This document shows, in pieces, positions 6,705 through 17,300 of a stretch of DNA of 31,361 nucleotides. How positions within the stretch are numbered: position 1 is the first letter of the stretch; the number at the start of each line of letters is the position of its first letter. This stretch comes from a virus. The notes beneath the pieces were generated by a model that was not told where the DNA came from, did no database searches, and saw only the letters and a program-made list of their open reading frames with translations. The translations under genes and the position numbers were made by a program. The stretch lies in IMG/VR virus record IMGVR_UViG_3300028384_000336, positions 1-31,361 of that record. The stretch is one strand, 5' to 3'.

Positions 6705-8609
6705 TTATGTAATTGGTGTCGTACGTACCCATTGCCATGCATTTCCATTTACTTCAAATTCCATAGTTGCCCTACTAGGCACTAAGTTTGCATCACCTGT
6801 AATAGGTGCAAAGTTCACATCTTGAAGTACAGATTCAAGTTGTGGTGTTGTACTATCCTCTGGATCTACATAAACAGACACATATGACTTTGAAATGCTA
6901 GTGTCTACGTCAATACCTGTAACTGTTGTACCCGAATATGATGTAGCATACACTCTGGCAACAGATCCGTCTTGTTTTTCCGATGCAGGAAACATAAAGT
7001 TTAGTACACCGATAACATCGTTGTATGGTCCGCCGTCAACATTAAAGTTTGCAGATGGATTTGAAAATCCAGTACAGTCTAAATACGTTGATACTGCTGT
7101 TGAACTAATTTCTGTATCAACATAACCTTTAGTTGCAACTGTATCATCTGTCGAAGATGAAATCGGTGATGTAACACCTACAATTCTTTGATTATTAATT
7201 GTAATGTCGCCTGTACTTCCGATGTTTAACGGAGCACTTGATGTTATAGTGCTGTCATTAATTGTAATATTGTCAACAGTTAGTGTTTGTAACGTACCTA
7301 CCCTAACAAGACCTTCTGCATATATAACAGTATCATGTAGTCTATTAGAACTTAGTTTAGTTACATTTCCAATCTTATAAACACTATTGTCAGTTAAATC
7401 AAAACTTTGATTAGATGTCCAGTTACCTGTTTCGTATTCCCATGTAAAGTCTTTACTACCGTCACTAGATCTAACAATAATACCAGCACCGTCAACTTGT
7501 GCGTCTGTGCCTTGTGTGCTGTCGTCTAATAAACCAAGTTCGATGTTTTTATCTTCAACACGCAAACTTGAAACATTCAAATAAGTAGTGTCACCGTTTA
7601 CTTGTAAATTACCTTCTACTTCAAAATTACCAGTAACTCTAGCATCACCTTCGACATCAAAGTCTACAGAAGGTGCATCAGTAAAAATACCAACACGCTT
7701 TTCAGATGCATCTACATAAAGTGCATTATCAAAAGAGTTACCTCTACGTGACCTAATTGCAAAATCTCGGTCCGAACGTTGTGTTTCTAAAACTGTTACT
7801 AAGCCTTGTGTAACCTTTAATACTACATATTCTGTATCCGAAACACCTACCGAAAGTCCTGATGCATTTTTAACTTTTAAACTACCGCTAGTCTGTGTAT
7901 CTCGGTCAGTTTTCATAAAGTTATCTGTTGTAAACTCCTCTAATGTATTATTGTCAATTAGTGAGCTTGTACTTTCAGCCGTGCCCCTAAATCTAAAATC
8001 AGTACTTACAGGATTTAAACCTATTTTTATAAGCTGTCGTCTTGGATTTCTATTGTCGTTCGGATCTACCGGAAATCCTGTAATGTTTTCTCTAGGTCTA
8101 AACTGTGTTCTTGAAATAATACCAGTTAGCGTACCGTTGACATACATATATAAAACTGTTTGGTCTTGACCATTTTCGTCAATTAGCGTAAATGCTTCAA
8201 ACCCTGTTTTACCTTGCGCTGCTGAATATTGTGGTCCTACTAGTACAACATCTTCGCCGTCAAAGAAATATAACTTATTGTTTAAACTATCAATCCACAA
8301 ATCGCCTGTAACTAGATTTGGTCTGTCGGCGCCGATAACTGCACCTGATGCTGCACGGAATGTTTCACCTGTATAAATTTTTAATCTTTCTTCAGCAGTA
8401 TCATACCAAAGCTGACCAACTAACGGTGACCCTGGAGCACTTGTTTTTGCAAAGTTTTCCATTATCTTGATAAAATTTTCGTTTAAAAATTCACCAAATC
8501 CTTTATAGTTTCTGCCAACAAGTGTAATATCTGTAGAGGTATTATCTATTTGACCGTCTACTAGATCTACTAATAATTCGCCGTTTGTTTTGTTTAGTTT
8601 ATAGCTCAT
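6705..8609 (-). CDS. Tail-fibre-like protein, second of three
   Basis: A 634 aa protein with the same N-terminal module as its neighbours: VGRNYKGFGEFLNENFIKIMENFA (31-54), GQLWYD (65-70), GDLWID (102-107), VVLVGPQ (121-127). FRFRGTAES (205-213) corresponds to FKFFGTAEK in the 697 aa protein. A shaft follows, with the VGIFTDAPSVDFDVEGD pattern (306-322) typical of phage appendages and a run of alternating strands (GNFEVEGNLQVNGD). INNQRIVGVTSP with ATKGYVD (471-498) resembles the trimerising segment of long tail fibres. The C-terminal part (500-634) is a unique domain without a recognisable fold, ending WQWVRTTPIT. Only two bases separate the gene from the one upstream. GGAAGAG precedes the ATG. 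Most likely trimeric and a host-contact or connector protein. Confidence 0.85.
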   Translation of the reverse strand: MSYKLNKTNGELLVDLVDGQIDNTSTDITLVGRNYKGFGEFLNENFIKIMENFAKTSAPGSPLVGQLWYDTAEERLKIYTGETFRAASGAVIGADRPNLVTGDLWIDSLNNKLYFFDGEDVVLVGPQYSAAQGKTGFEAFTLIDENGQDQTVLYMYVNGTLTGIISRTQFRPRENITGFPVDPNDNRNPRRQLIKIGLNPVSTDFRFRGTAESTSSLIDNNTLEEFTTDNFMKTDRDTQTSGSLKVKNASGLSVGVSDTEYVVLKVTQGLVTVLETQRSDRDFAIRSRRGNSFDNALYVDASEKRVGIFTDAPSVDFDVEGDARVTGNFEVEGNLQVNGDTTYLNVSSLRVEDKNIELGLLDDSTQGTDAQVDGAGIIVRSSDGSKDFTWEYETGNWTSNQSFDLTDNSVYKIGNVTKLSSNRLHDTVIYAEGLVRVGTLQTLTVDNITINDSTITSSAPLNIGSTGDITINNQRIVGVTSPISSSTDDTVATKGYVDTEISSTAVSTYLDCTGFSNPSANFNVDGGPYNDVIGVLNFMFPASEKQDGSVARVYATSYSGTTVTGIDVDTSISKSYVSVYVDPEDSTTPQLESVLQDVNFAPITGDANLVPSRATMEFEVNGNAWQWVRTTPIT

Positions 8610-8611
8610 TC

Positions 8612-10705
8612 TTATTCTCTTCCGGTATAGATAATGTAATTAACTGTAACTGTAGGAGGCATAATATTTAATGGCTGTCCTACATCATTACTGCTAATAA
8701 TGTTACCGCTGTTCGGTAATTTTTGCCCTTGCTCTGTTGCAGTTGGTGCATCAACTAAACTTACTGCATCGTCGTCAGTAGGGTCAATTCTATCCTGTAC
8801 TGCATAAAACTGGTTATTGTTTTCATCTTTTAAACTGTGCTGGTGTTCTGGTAAATTAGTAACATCAATAATTTTATCTTCGCTACCGTCTAATGCACCT
8901 ATAACATCTGCCGATCCAGCAGTAACAACATTAGCACTTGTGCCGCCAATATTATCTGCACCAAGAGGCAAACGTCCTCTCATGTCTGGAACTTTAAAAA
9001 ATCCTGGTGTAACTTGCGATTCTGGACCGAATTTAAATCTAATTGCTGAGAACAGTTCTTGGAAGTCTTCGCGACTTACTTCTTGTCCGTTACATAATAA
9101 CCAACCCGAAGGTGCTTCATCTCCGCCATATGGCATCATTACACCTGGTGGATTTGTTGGTATAGTCTTTAATAAATTTTCTTTAGTTACTTTTTTGATA
9201 CCCGGAGCATTACCGGATATTTGATTAACTAGCAATTCATCGCTATTTAAAACTTCTGTAATTTCAGGTTTCTGTGCAACAAACTGGTTTGAAATTTCTG
9301 TACGGAATTTTTTCTGTAGCGGTTGTTCTCCTGTTGGTAATGGATCTCCATTACCGTCAACGCCGTTATTAAAGTTAGGATCTTGAAACTGTCCATCAAA
9401 TTCTACAGGAACAATCGTAGTTACATCACCTTCCATAATAAATGTAGTACGCGATGTAAGTTTATCTGATTCTGTTGAACGACCAGTAATTGTACCACTA
9501 ACGTTACCAACTAAGTTTCCTGTGAACGTTGTTGCATACATATTTCTAAATTTTACTGTGGGCGATCCTATATCTCTAATGTTATTGTCGTCAGCCACAA
9601 TGTTTGTAGCCGTTAACAAGTCTAATAGTTTAGTTTCGCCGCCAACGTTTAACTTTTGTCGAATACCGGCTCCGCCTCTAACTTGCAATGAGCCGTTATT
9701 AATTGTTGCACTATCTGTTGTATCATTGATAATAACACTGCCACTAGAACGGATATTACCTACAACGTCTAGTGCTTCATCTGGTGCTTCTGTATTAATG
9801 CCTACACGTAAATTTGAATCGACTCTAATAACCGTTCTTGTAATATTTTCATTACGCACACGCAAGTCAATGTTTGATCCGCCGACGTTGTGCTGAATAA
9901 TACCTGCTTGACCTTCAACCCCTACTGTAAGTTCTCCGTTAATACCATAGTTAATACCTTGGTTGTTTTGAACATTTATAGGAAACAATGTAGTGGAAGT
10001 AGTGTCGCCTCTGAGAAAATCTCCGGCTGCAATAACTTGATTATTAACGATCATACTTTCTGCTTTTTCAGCAGTACCGAAGAATTTAAAATTACTAAGT
10101 CCGTCGGAATCAGTATCTCTGTTAATAAGATTAATACCTGGTTGTATCTGTGAAAATCCAGCAATAGTAGTTTTTGGAATAAAAATGTTGTCCGAGCCGT
10201 TAATAATAGCAACAGTTTGACCAGCAACTTCAATACGTAAAATTGTATAAAGTTCATTATCCTGGCCAACAATTTGGTCTGCTCTTGCTCCTGTTGATAG
10301 GCCTTCTGAAAAGCTAGGACCTACTAGGATCCAACCACCACCTGTAAATAGGTACAACTGCTGGTTATCTGTATCTACCCATAAGTCGCCCGTCTGTGCT
10401 AGTGCAGGAGTACTAATAGATTTTGTAATACCGCTTGCCGGAACCCAGTTGGTTCCGTTATAAACTTTTAAATTTTCTGACCCTAACGTACTGTCATACC
10501 ATAGCTGACCTTCTACAGGATTACTCGGTTGTACCGTAGATGCAAAGTTTTCTAACAGATGTAAAAAGTTTTCAGCAATAGTTGCTCCATATGCTGTAGT
10601 ATTACGTCCTGGAAGTCCTAAAGACGTTTGACTATTAATAGTTCCGTCTTCAACTGTAATAGTTCCTTTGTTTGCCGAGTCTGTAAAGCTGATTGTATAT
10701 GACAT
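8612..10705 (-). CDS. Short-tail-fibre-like protein with phage tail collar domain (gp12-type)
   Basis: A 697 aa fibre. The N-terminal module shared with the two downstream proteins covers about 1-130 (GRNTTAYGATIAENFLHLLENFA at 33-55, GQLWYD 66-71, GDLWVD 106-111). The shaft contains VGINTEAPDEALDVVGN (301-317) and GNLVGNVSG (396-404). The C-terminal part has the phage tail collar fold known from T4 gp12: PPGVMMPYGG (519-528), PSGWLLCNGQ (532-541), FKVPDMRGRLPLG (570-582), then LPEHQHSL (618-625), where H621 and H623 match the His-x-His metal site of gp12. PPTVTVNYIIYTG (683-695) closes the chain as in other collar proteins. GAGGGG stands six bases before the ATG. By analogy this fibre makes firm contact with the host surface. 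The collar assignment is strong; the receptor is unknown. Confidence 0.9.
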   Translation of the reverse strand: MSYTISFTDSANKGTITVEDGTINSQTSLGLPGRNTTAYGATIAENFLHLLENFASTVQPSNPVEGQLWYDSTLGSENLKVYNGTNWVPASGITKSISTPALAQTGDLWVDTDNQQLYLFTGGGWILVGPSFSEGLSTGARADQIVGQDNELYTILRIEVAGQTVAIINGSDNIFIPKTTIAGFSQIQPGINLINRDTDSDGLSNFKFFGTAEKAESMIVNNQVIAAGDFLRGDTTSTTLFPINVQNNQGINYGINGELTVGVEGQAGIIQHNVGGSNIDLRVRNENITRTVIRVDSNLRVGINTEAPDEALDVVGNIRSSGSVIINDTTDSATINNGSLQVRGGAGIRQKLNVGGETKLLDLLTATNIVADDNNIRDIGSPTVKFRNMYATTFTGNLVGNVSGTITGRSTESDKLTSRTTFIMEGDVTTIVPVEFDGQFQDPNFNNGVDGNGDPLPTGEQPLQKKFRTEISNQFVAQKPEITEVLNSDELLVNQISGNAPGIKKVTKENLLKTIPTNPPGVMMPYGGDEAPSGWLLCNGQEVSREDFQELFSAIRFKFGPESQVTPGFFKVPDMRGRLPLGADNIGGTSANVVTAGSADVIGALDGSEDKIIDVTNLPEHQHSLKDENNNQFYAVQDRIDPTDDDAVSLVDAPTATEQGQKLPNSGNIISSNDVGQPLNIMPPTVTVNYIIYTGRE

Positions 10706-10708
10706 TTA

Positions 10709-11323
10709 TTACCCCTCGTTGAACCCTGTTAAACTTTGTACCCTTACGGTATAATCAATTTGAATTAATCTGTTTAATGACTTTTGAATTGGATGGAAAA
10801 CTACATGAGTTAACAAACGTCCTGTACCGTCTGGGCTATAAGCTCTAAGTCCTAACTCGTCAAAAACATAAAGGCCGTCAGTTCCGGTTGATGTATCAAA
10901 TGCTTCTTGCCCGTTTGGTTCACCGTAATCTAATAAACAAGTAACTAAAATATCAGTATAGTTTGTACCGCTTATGTGTCTTGTTTCAATCTTGTTCCTT
11001 GCCGGATCAATATTGTTAACACTTCTATCATCTACAACTTTTGTAAATGTTTGGTTATATAAACTAGCATTTGTTCCTGTGCTGTTTGGTGTTAGATATG
11101 TAATAATACCTGTTGGATCTACCGAAGTACCACCGTTACCAAAGTTCATTTCATGAATCCAACCTTGTCCTGCATTACTCAAACTTTCAGCAAGTGCTAT
11201 ACTCATGTTTTCATAATGAATAGCATTTCGTTTGTTAATTAGAACTTCGCCAGATTCTGGGTCATGAATCTTTATGTGACCTTCTAGTAATATTCCTTGT
11301 TTATCGTTAAATGTATCAGCCAT
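10709..11323 (-). CDS. Conserved small structural protein following the giant gene
   Basis: A 204 aa protein, probably part of the virion. It opens with a strand-rich segment (GILLEGHIKIHDPESGEV) and has a Gly/Asn/Thr-rich centre (MNFGNGGTSVDPTG). It ends in a block that I recall as conserved in marine T4-like phages: VFDELGLRAY (153-162), LLTHVVFHPIQKSLNRLIQIDYTVRVQ. No enzyme motif, signal peptide or membrane segment is seen. It lies between the giant protein and the fibres, about where T4 has small wedge genes such as 8 and 9. It could therefore be a wedge or fibre-attachment protein, but the sequence itself does not show homology to those. AGGA precedes the ATG, and a GATAAATA late box overlaps the stop of the giant gene upstream. 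Confidence 0.78.
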   Translation of the reverse strand: MADTFNDKQGILLEGHIKIHDPESGEVLINKRNAIHYENMSIALAESLSNAGQGWIHEMNFGNGGTSVDPTGIITYLTPNSTGTNASLYNQTFTKVVDDRSVNNIDPARNKIETRHISGTNYTDILVTCLLDYGEPNGQEAFDTSTGTDGLYVFDELGLRAYSPDGTGRLLTHVVFHPIQKSLNRLIQIDYTVRVQSLTGFNEG

Positions 11324-11341
11324 TTTTATTTCCTGTCAATG

Positions 11342-11349
11342 TATTTATC
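11342..11349 (-). promoter_or_regulatory. T4-type late promoter box GATAAATA
   Basis: The minus strand reads GATAAATA, overlapping the TAA stop of the giant gene and lying 19 bases before the ATG of the 204 aa protein. It would let the fibre genes be transcribed independently of the 14 kb gene ahead of them, which makes sense for stoichiometry. Confidence 0.65.
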
Positions 11350-14300
11350 GCGGTAGATCAATACTCTTTCCACGCAAGAAAGTTGCTACTTCTGTACCAG
11401 ATATTCCTAGCGGTTTTGCCTCTCCTGTAGACGGATCTACTATTTCGTTCCAAATTTCTCCACGCTTTCTTACTATAGTTAGTTTTGTATTTGGTTCAGG
11501 TGGTGTAGTTAGACGCACATATGCTCCTACGTTTTTATTAACAGCATATTCTGCTTCTAGCCAAATGTCGCCTGCTGGACTAAATTGTCCTTTAGTTACA
11601 TCATATGTATTTAAAGGATTTTTTCTTAGTCGCTTACCGTTTGCAAAAATTTCAATATCTTGTGCTTCCCAATATTCTTCTGGTATACCGCCTTCTTCAT
11701 AAGGTGCTTTATACCATCCAGTTTCGGTATCTGGATTCCAGATGTTTGCACTAATTGGGTTAGGTTGAGGTGCAAACGGTAATAATACCTGTACATATTC
11801 TAATGCTTTCGATATAACAAGACTTGTTGCTGGTCTTAGAATCGGTACAGTTTCAGTATCATTATAAATTACAAGATCGTAAGCACCAACTGGCATTGCT
11901 GCTGTTATAAATGTAAATTGATTTTCATTTACATATGTTGTAGATAACTCTTGTATATCTCCGTTTTCGTTTTGCATTAATGCTTTAACTGTTGGTCTAA
12001 AGCCGCTACCGTTAACTGTAGCAACTTGTCCACCTAAAGGAAATACTGTATTATTGTTAAAATTATAAGCAATACCGTCAAACGTTATAGACGGATCAGG
12101 ATCATATACTTCTGTTAATGGATTCGAGTCGTACTTTGAACGTAAGTCAACATAGTTTCCAGAAAATACAACAACGTTTTCTTCAATGTCTTTATACGGT
12201 AGTGTTGTTTCGATACTTTGATTTACTAGTATTGACCCTGCTTCGTGTACTTCAGGAATACTTGTACCGCCTGTTCCTCTACGCAGTTGTTTTAGTACAT
12301 TGCCTTCTTTACGCAAATACTCAATACGTTCTTTATTCATAAACACAATTCCTGGACGATCACTCGAAGGTTCAGGTAAATTTCCGTTTTCTTTTTCTGC
12401 TAATGTAATAGTTCTATCGTACCAGTTTAGAGGTTGTTCTAATTCATAGTATCCATCTCTATCAAGACGTTTGTATATATTTCTATTTAAAATATCTTTA
12501 AATTGTCTCCAACCAAATTTAATACTTACTGGTGGATTTGAGAAATGCATAACATCAATTACATCGTTTTCATAAAGTGGTGCAGTAAATTTAATAGTTT
12601 TCTTATTTTCTAATAAGATATAATCAGCTGTAGGTGTAAGCCATCTTCCGTTTAGGCTAACCCAAACATAATCTACGCTCAATGCTTCAGATCTTATAGT
12701 AAGCAATCCGTTGGTTAGTAATCTATAATCAGTGTAACCGTCTGATCCTACTGTCATTTCTGTACGCTCAATAACATCGTAGTTCTCTCTATCAATTCCC
12801 TGACTGTCATGATTAGTAAACTGATATACCCTAATTGTAGTATCAGCAGCAGGTGCTTCGTCAAAATGTACTATTGCAGGTGTACTATCTCCGCCAGCAG
12901 TGTCAACCCATTCATTACTATCATCGTAGTATCCAAATCTGTATTCACCTGTTGTGATAATGTGTACTTTTAATTCGTCACCTTCGACTGCAACACCTCT
13001 GTTTAGAATTACTGTACTACCAGGTTGTGCATCTGGGCTTATAGCAGGATTAAACGAACCTGCACCTTCGTATGTCCATTCTTGTAAAAACTCTAGCTTT
13101 CTTCCATTTAGAAATACTTCTATTTCTCTACCTTCTACGGTTCCTACTGGAACTTGCCATACTTTTAATCTAAACTGTGTCTGATTTTCTTCAACTGTAA
13201 ACACTTCGCTATATCCGGCATTTAGGACCTTGTCATCGAGCATTACAATAGTATGATATGCAACAGGATCTTGCTGCAACGGAACCTTATTTAAAGTGTA
13301 AGCAGTTGAACTACCATCTGCTATAATTTCTTCAACAGATACCTTACTAAACGAGTCTACTTCGTTATCAAATATTGCAAATTGAATTAATTTATCTGCA
13401 ATAGGAGATGTAACAAATCTAATAACACATCTTCCTGGAATTGCATAGGATTCATCTGATTCTAGTAGCTCAAATGGTATTTCTTCGCCGTTAACTGTTA
13501 CATACGCATGTACTGTTTCTGTATATGTTACATTGGTTAGATATTCTTGTGTACTTCCGTCTGTGGTAAATTCGTCGTAATCTAAAATATTATTACCGCT
13601 AACGCCCATACTAATTACTACAATCGAATCATTGTTATCTGGTGCATTATAAAAAGTAAGATCACTTGTTTTATAATCAATCTTATAAAGATTAGCATCA
13701 GCTATTGAACCATTAATTTTTACAATAACACTTTCAAAACTATACGGACGTTGTCTAATATTAAATGTACGTGTCTGTCCGTTACCAGTAAACTGTGTAG
13801 TCTGAATTAAACTACTTCCGCCAACAGGTCTTTCATAAACTGTAATATCTAATGTATCTAGTAACTGTCCAGGAATTACTTCTTCGGGACCTTTACCAGT
13901 TGTTTCTGTAACAAATCCGTCACCGTCAATATTAATTTCATCTGAATTAATACCTTTAGCTGTTGTATAAGCTAAATCACCGCCGGAGATATCTGTATCA
14001 TAACTTTCTGAATCAATTAGTCTTGATCCGTCTGAAGTAGATTTAATAATTTTAATAATTTGTGACGGTGGATTATCAGGGCCATTAGTATTGTTTTCTA
14101 AAAATGTTCTATAACCATTTTCGTTATCAATAGTAAGTGTGTCTATAATACCGTCACCAATAAGTGTTTCCATAAATGCATTAGTGTTGTCTACACTTGA
14201 AGTGCCGTCCCATTCTTCGTCGTCAACACGTATATCATTAATATAAACATTATATTTTACACCCTTTTCTAAAGGCTTGGATAAGTTGAATACTAGTGTC

Positions 14301-17300
14301 GATCCGTCTGTTTCAAAAATTTCTTCTTCAAACGTGTCATCGTAAACGTCCCATTGTCCGTCATACCAGTTACCAGTATCCCATCCCGGTGGTGACCCAA
14401 ACTCGAAACTTTTAACTTCTACGCCGCCGTAATCAACACCGTCCATTAACTGACTTACATCTTTACCTATTTGACCGTCTGCTGGATTATAGAATAAATT
14501 AATTCTATCTTGTGCCTGAAGTAAGTTAACAGATTTTTTATAATTAACTTGTATTTCTAAATTATTAGCAGGTGGATCAACAAAATTAATTTTTCCATAA
14601 TATAGCTGAGATTCTGAATTATAAATGTTTTCATAGTCATATTGACTATTTAGAACTAGCTCACCGTTTACTAACACTTCAATAGTATTAGTACGCATGT
14701 CCATTGGCCATTTTAATTGGTACTCAGTTTGTGATCCGTTTGCAGTAAATGTTTCTTGCTCATTCAGTTGAGTAATAAAGAAATTACCAGTTACTCTATC
14801 AAACTTGATAGTGGTATGCATATTTCTTACTTTACTTTCTCCAAGGACTGCTGTAAGTTTTGCCTCACGTCCGCCTTCTGCTATTGTACCATTAATAGTA
14901 ATTTCAGGAGTAATATAGTACCCACTACCCTGATCTTCTACAACAACACTAGATATTTTTCCGCCTGGTCCTAAACTTGCTTTTGCTGTTGCGTTACCTT
15001 CAATAGTTATTACCGGCGCAAAAGTATATCCTTCTCCCGGATCTGAAATTTCTATTTCAGTAACTTTATAAGATGAATTCTCTAACCAGAATCTTTCTGG
15101 ATATGTAGAAAATCTATCCCCACCTTGCCCAGTTAACACACCATTAATAAGTCTAATATTATTAGTTTCAATAGTCTGTGTTACTCTGTCATATGCCGGT
15201 GGTGTATCAAAGTCTGTAACTACGCTAGAACTATTTTCTAAGTTATCATATGTAGAAGTATATTGTCTAATTGACGACTTGTAGGGTTTAACTTCTTGTA
15301 TATAATCTTCATAACTTTCAAGACTGTCATTTTTAAATGTAACTTTTTGTTCTAATGCACCAACATTATGCTGTGCTTTTACAAAACTTGTTTTAAATGC
15401 CCAGTCTACATAACCTTGTTCTGCAAATACGTAACGCAAACTTGCAAAGAATAGTTTGTTGTATTCGTCTGCTAAGTCATTAACAAGAATATCTTCTTTT
15501 AATGCTTGCATAATAATTCTAATTTCTTCAATCGGCTGACTATCAAAGAACTGTGTATCAAATGTTTGTGTATCAAATCCAACTCTGCTATTTTGTACAT
15601 TAAACAAATTTTCTGTAAATTGAATTGTACCGTTTTGTCTGCCTATAGTTTTATAGTTAACTGTATAATCAGTAGTATCCTGATCATCAATCTTCTCAAG
15701 CAATAGCCAACCTTCGCCACCTACATTTAAAATTTTAACAATGTCACCAAATTGATCGTCGATTGTTTGTAGTTCATAACTTTGCGGTATTACATGATCA
15801 ATTTCTGTGAAAGAATTATACCCATCTGCATACCAATCTACATAATTCCAATATTTTGTAACATCATATGCTTGGCTATTAATTCTTAGCCAATCGCCAG
15901 TTACTGGATTTCTATTATATAGAGCCCACTTACCTCTAATTTGACTGTCCGCTGTAACTAGTGCAGCAAATGGTCGAATTATTATAGAAGTATTTTCACT
16001 ATAGTTATTACCACTTTCAATAATTTCAGCAGTATCTAATCGTCCTTGACTATCTATAGTAAATTCAATTTCTGCACCATATCCTGTACCTTCAATAGTG
16101 TACGAAGGCGGAACTCTATATCCGCGACCTTTGTCATTAATAGTAAGTCGTATAATCTTACCGTTTTCTATGATCGGTGTTATTGTTGCTGTAGTAGCTT
16201 TTGCTGTACCGATAAAGTCTAAATCAATATCTGTATCTACAACAACATCGTACAATCTTGTAGTTTGACTTGGTGCAGGATCTGTGTCCTGTAGTTTAGT
16301 AAGATTTTTTTCTTCTTCAACTAAGTTGTCTATTAAAACAGTGTTTACTCTTTCAATAATTTGTTTTAATGCTTCTGTTCTGTTAATAAACCATCCTTGT
16401 CTCGGCTTATTTAAAATACCATACCTTTCATTAGGAGCAAGATTTGTATCAGGAACAGGTCTCGATTGTGCATCATAACCTACTAAACTATCAATCCATT
16501 TTGTTTCAATTTCTTTGTAAGGTTTACTTGTGCCTAAACCTTCTGTTAAAATTTGATACTGATTATGAATATTGCTTTCTTGATTGCTGTATGTCCAATA
16601 TTGAATACTTAGAACAATATCCAAGTCAGAGACTAATTCCTTACAGTTATGCACCGATAATTCGCCATTACCATAGAAAGATACAAATCTATAACCTGCT
16701 CCGTTTGGATCTTCAATTAGGTTTTTTATAGTTTGTATACTCGAATTTCTATTTTCGACATCCGGAATGTTAGTTTTATCTTTAACCCAGAAGTAATATA
16801 CCTTATCAAAACGCTGTGCAATTTCGTCGTACACTCTTCTTTCTACGTATGCATCGTTACCATACAATGTAGACCCAGTTATTCCTAAGCGTTCGCCTTC
16901 GGGTTGTGAACTTATTCTGTCCCAGTCCTGAGGCAATACTTTACTTTCAACCCATTCGTAAACATCAATACTACCACCCGGAGCAAGTCTATTAACATTA
17001 TTAGTTTTATAGATAATATTACCTTGTTTAATATCATAAAATTTAGCATTTCTAGTATTCCACCAAACTTGTCCAACTTGGGACGGCCCCCAGTTAGATA
17101 ATTCGTTAATCCTAGCAGTTGTACTAGATCCTACGTTATATATTGCAGGATCAAACATTGTTTTATAACGTATTTCTTCATCTGCTGGTCCAGCAATTTT
17201 ACCCTGGTCAACTGCAATATAATCTAAATTTTCAACTACAACATTTTTCTCTTTATCATAAAGCATTACACGTTTAATTTTAGAAACGTCAACCGGTAGT

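Noticed and set aside
8817-9224. Plus-strand open frame of 135 codons
   Set aside because: It lies antisense inside the well-supported collar-domain fibre gene, has no family resemblance, and its composition (many Ser, Pro, Leu) is what a complementary reading of that gene gives. The other plus-strand frames in the window were rejected for the same reason.
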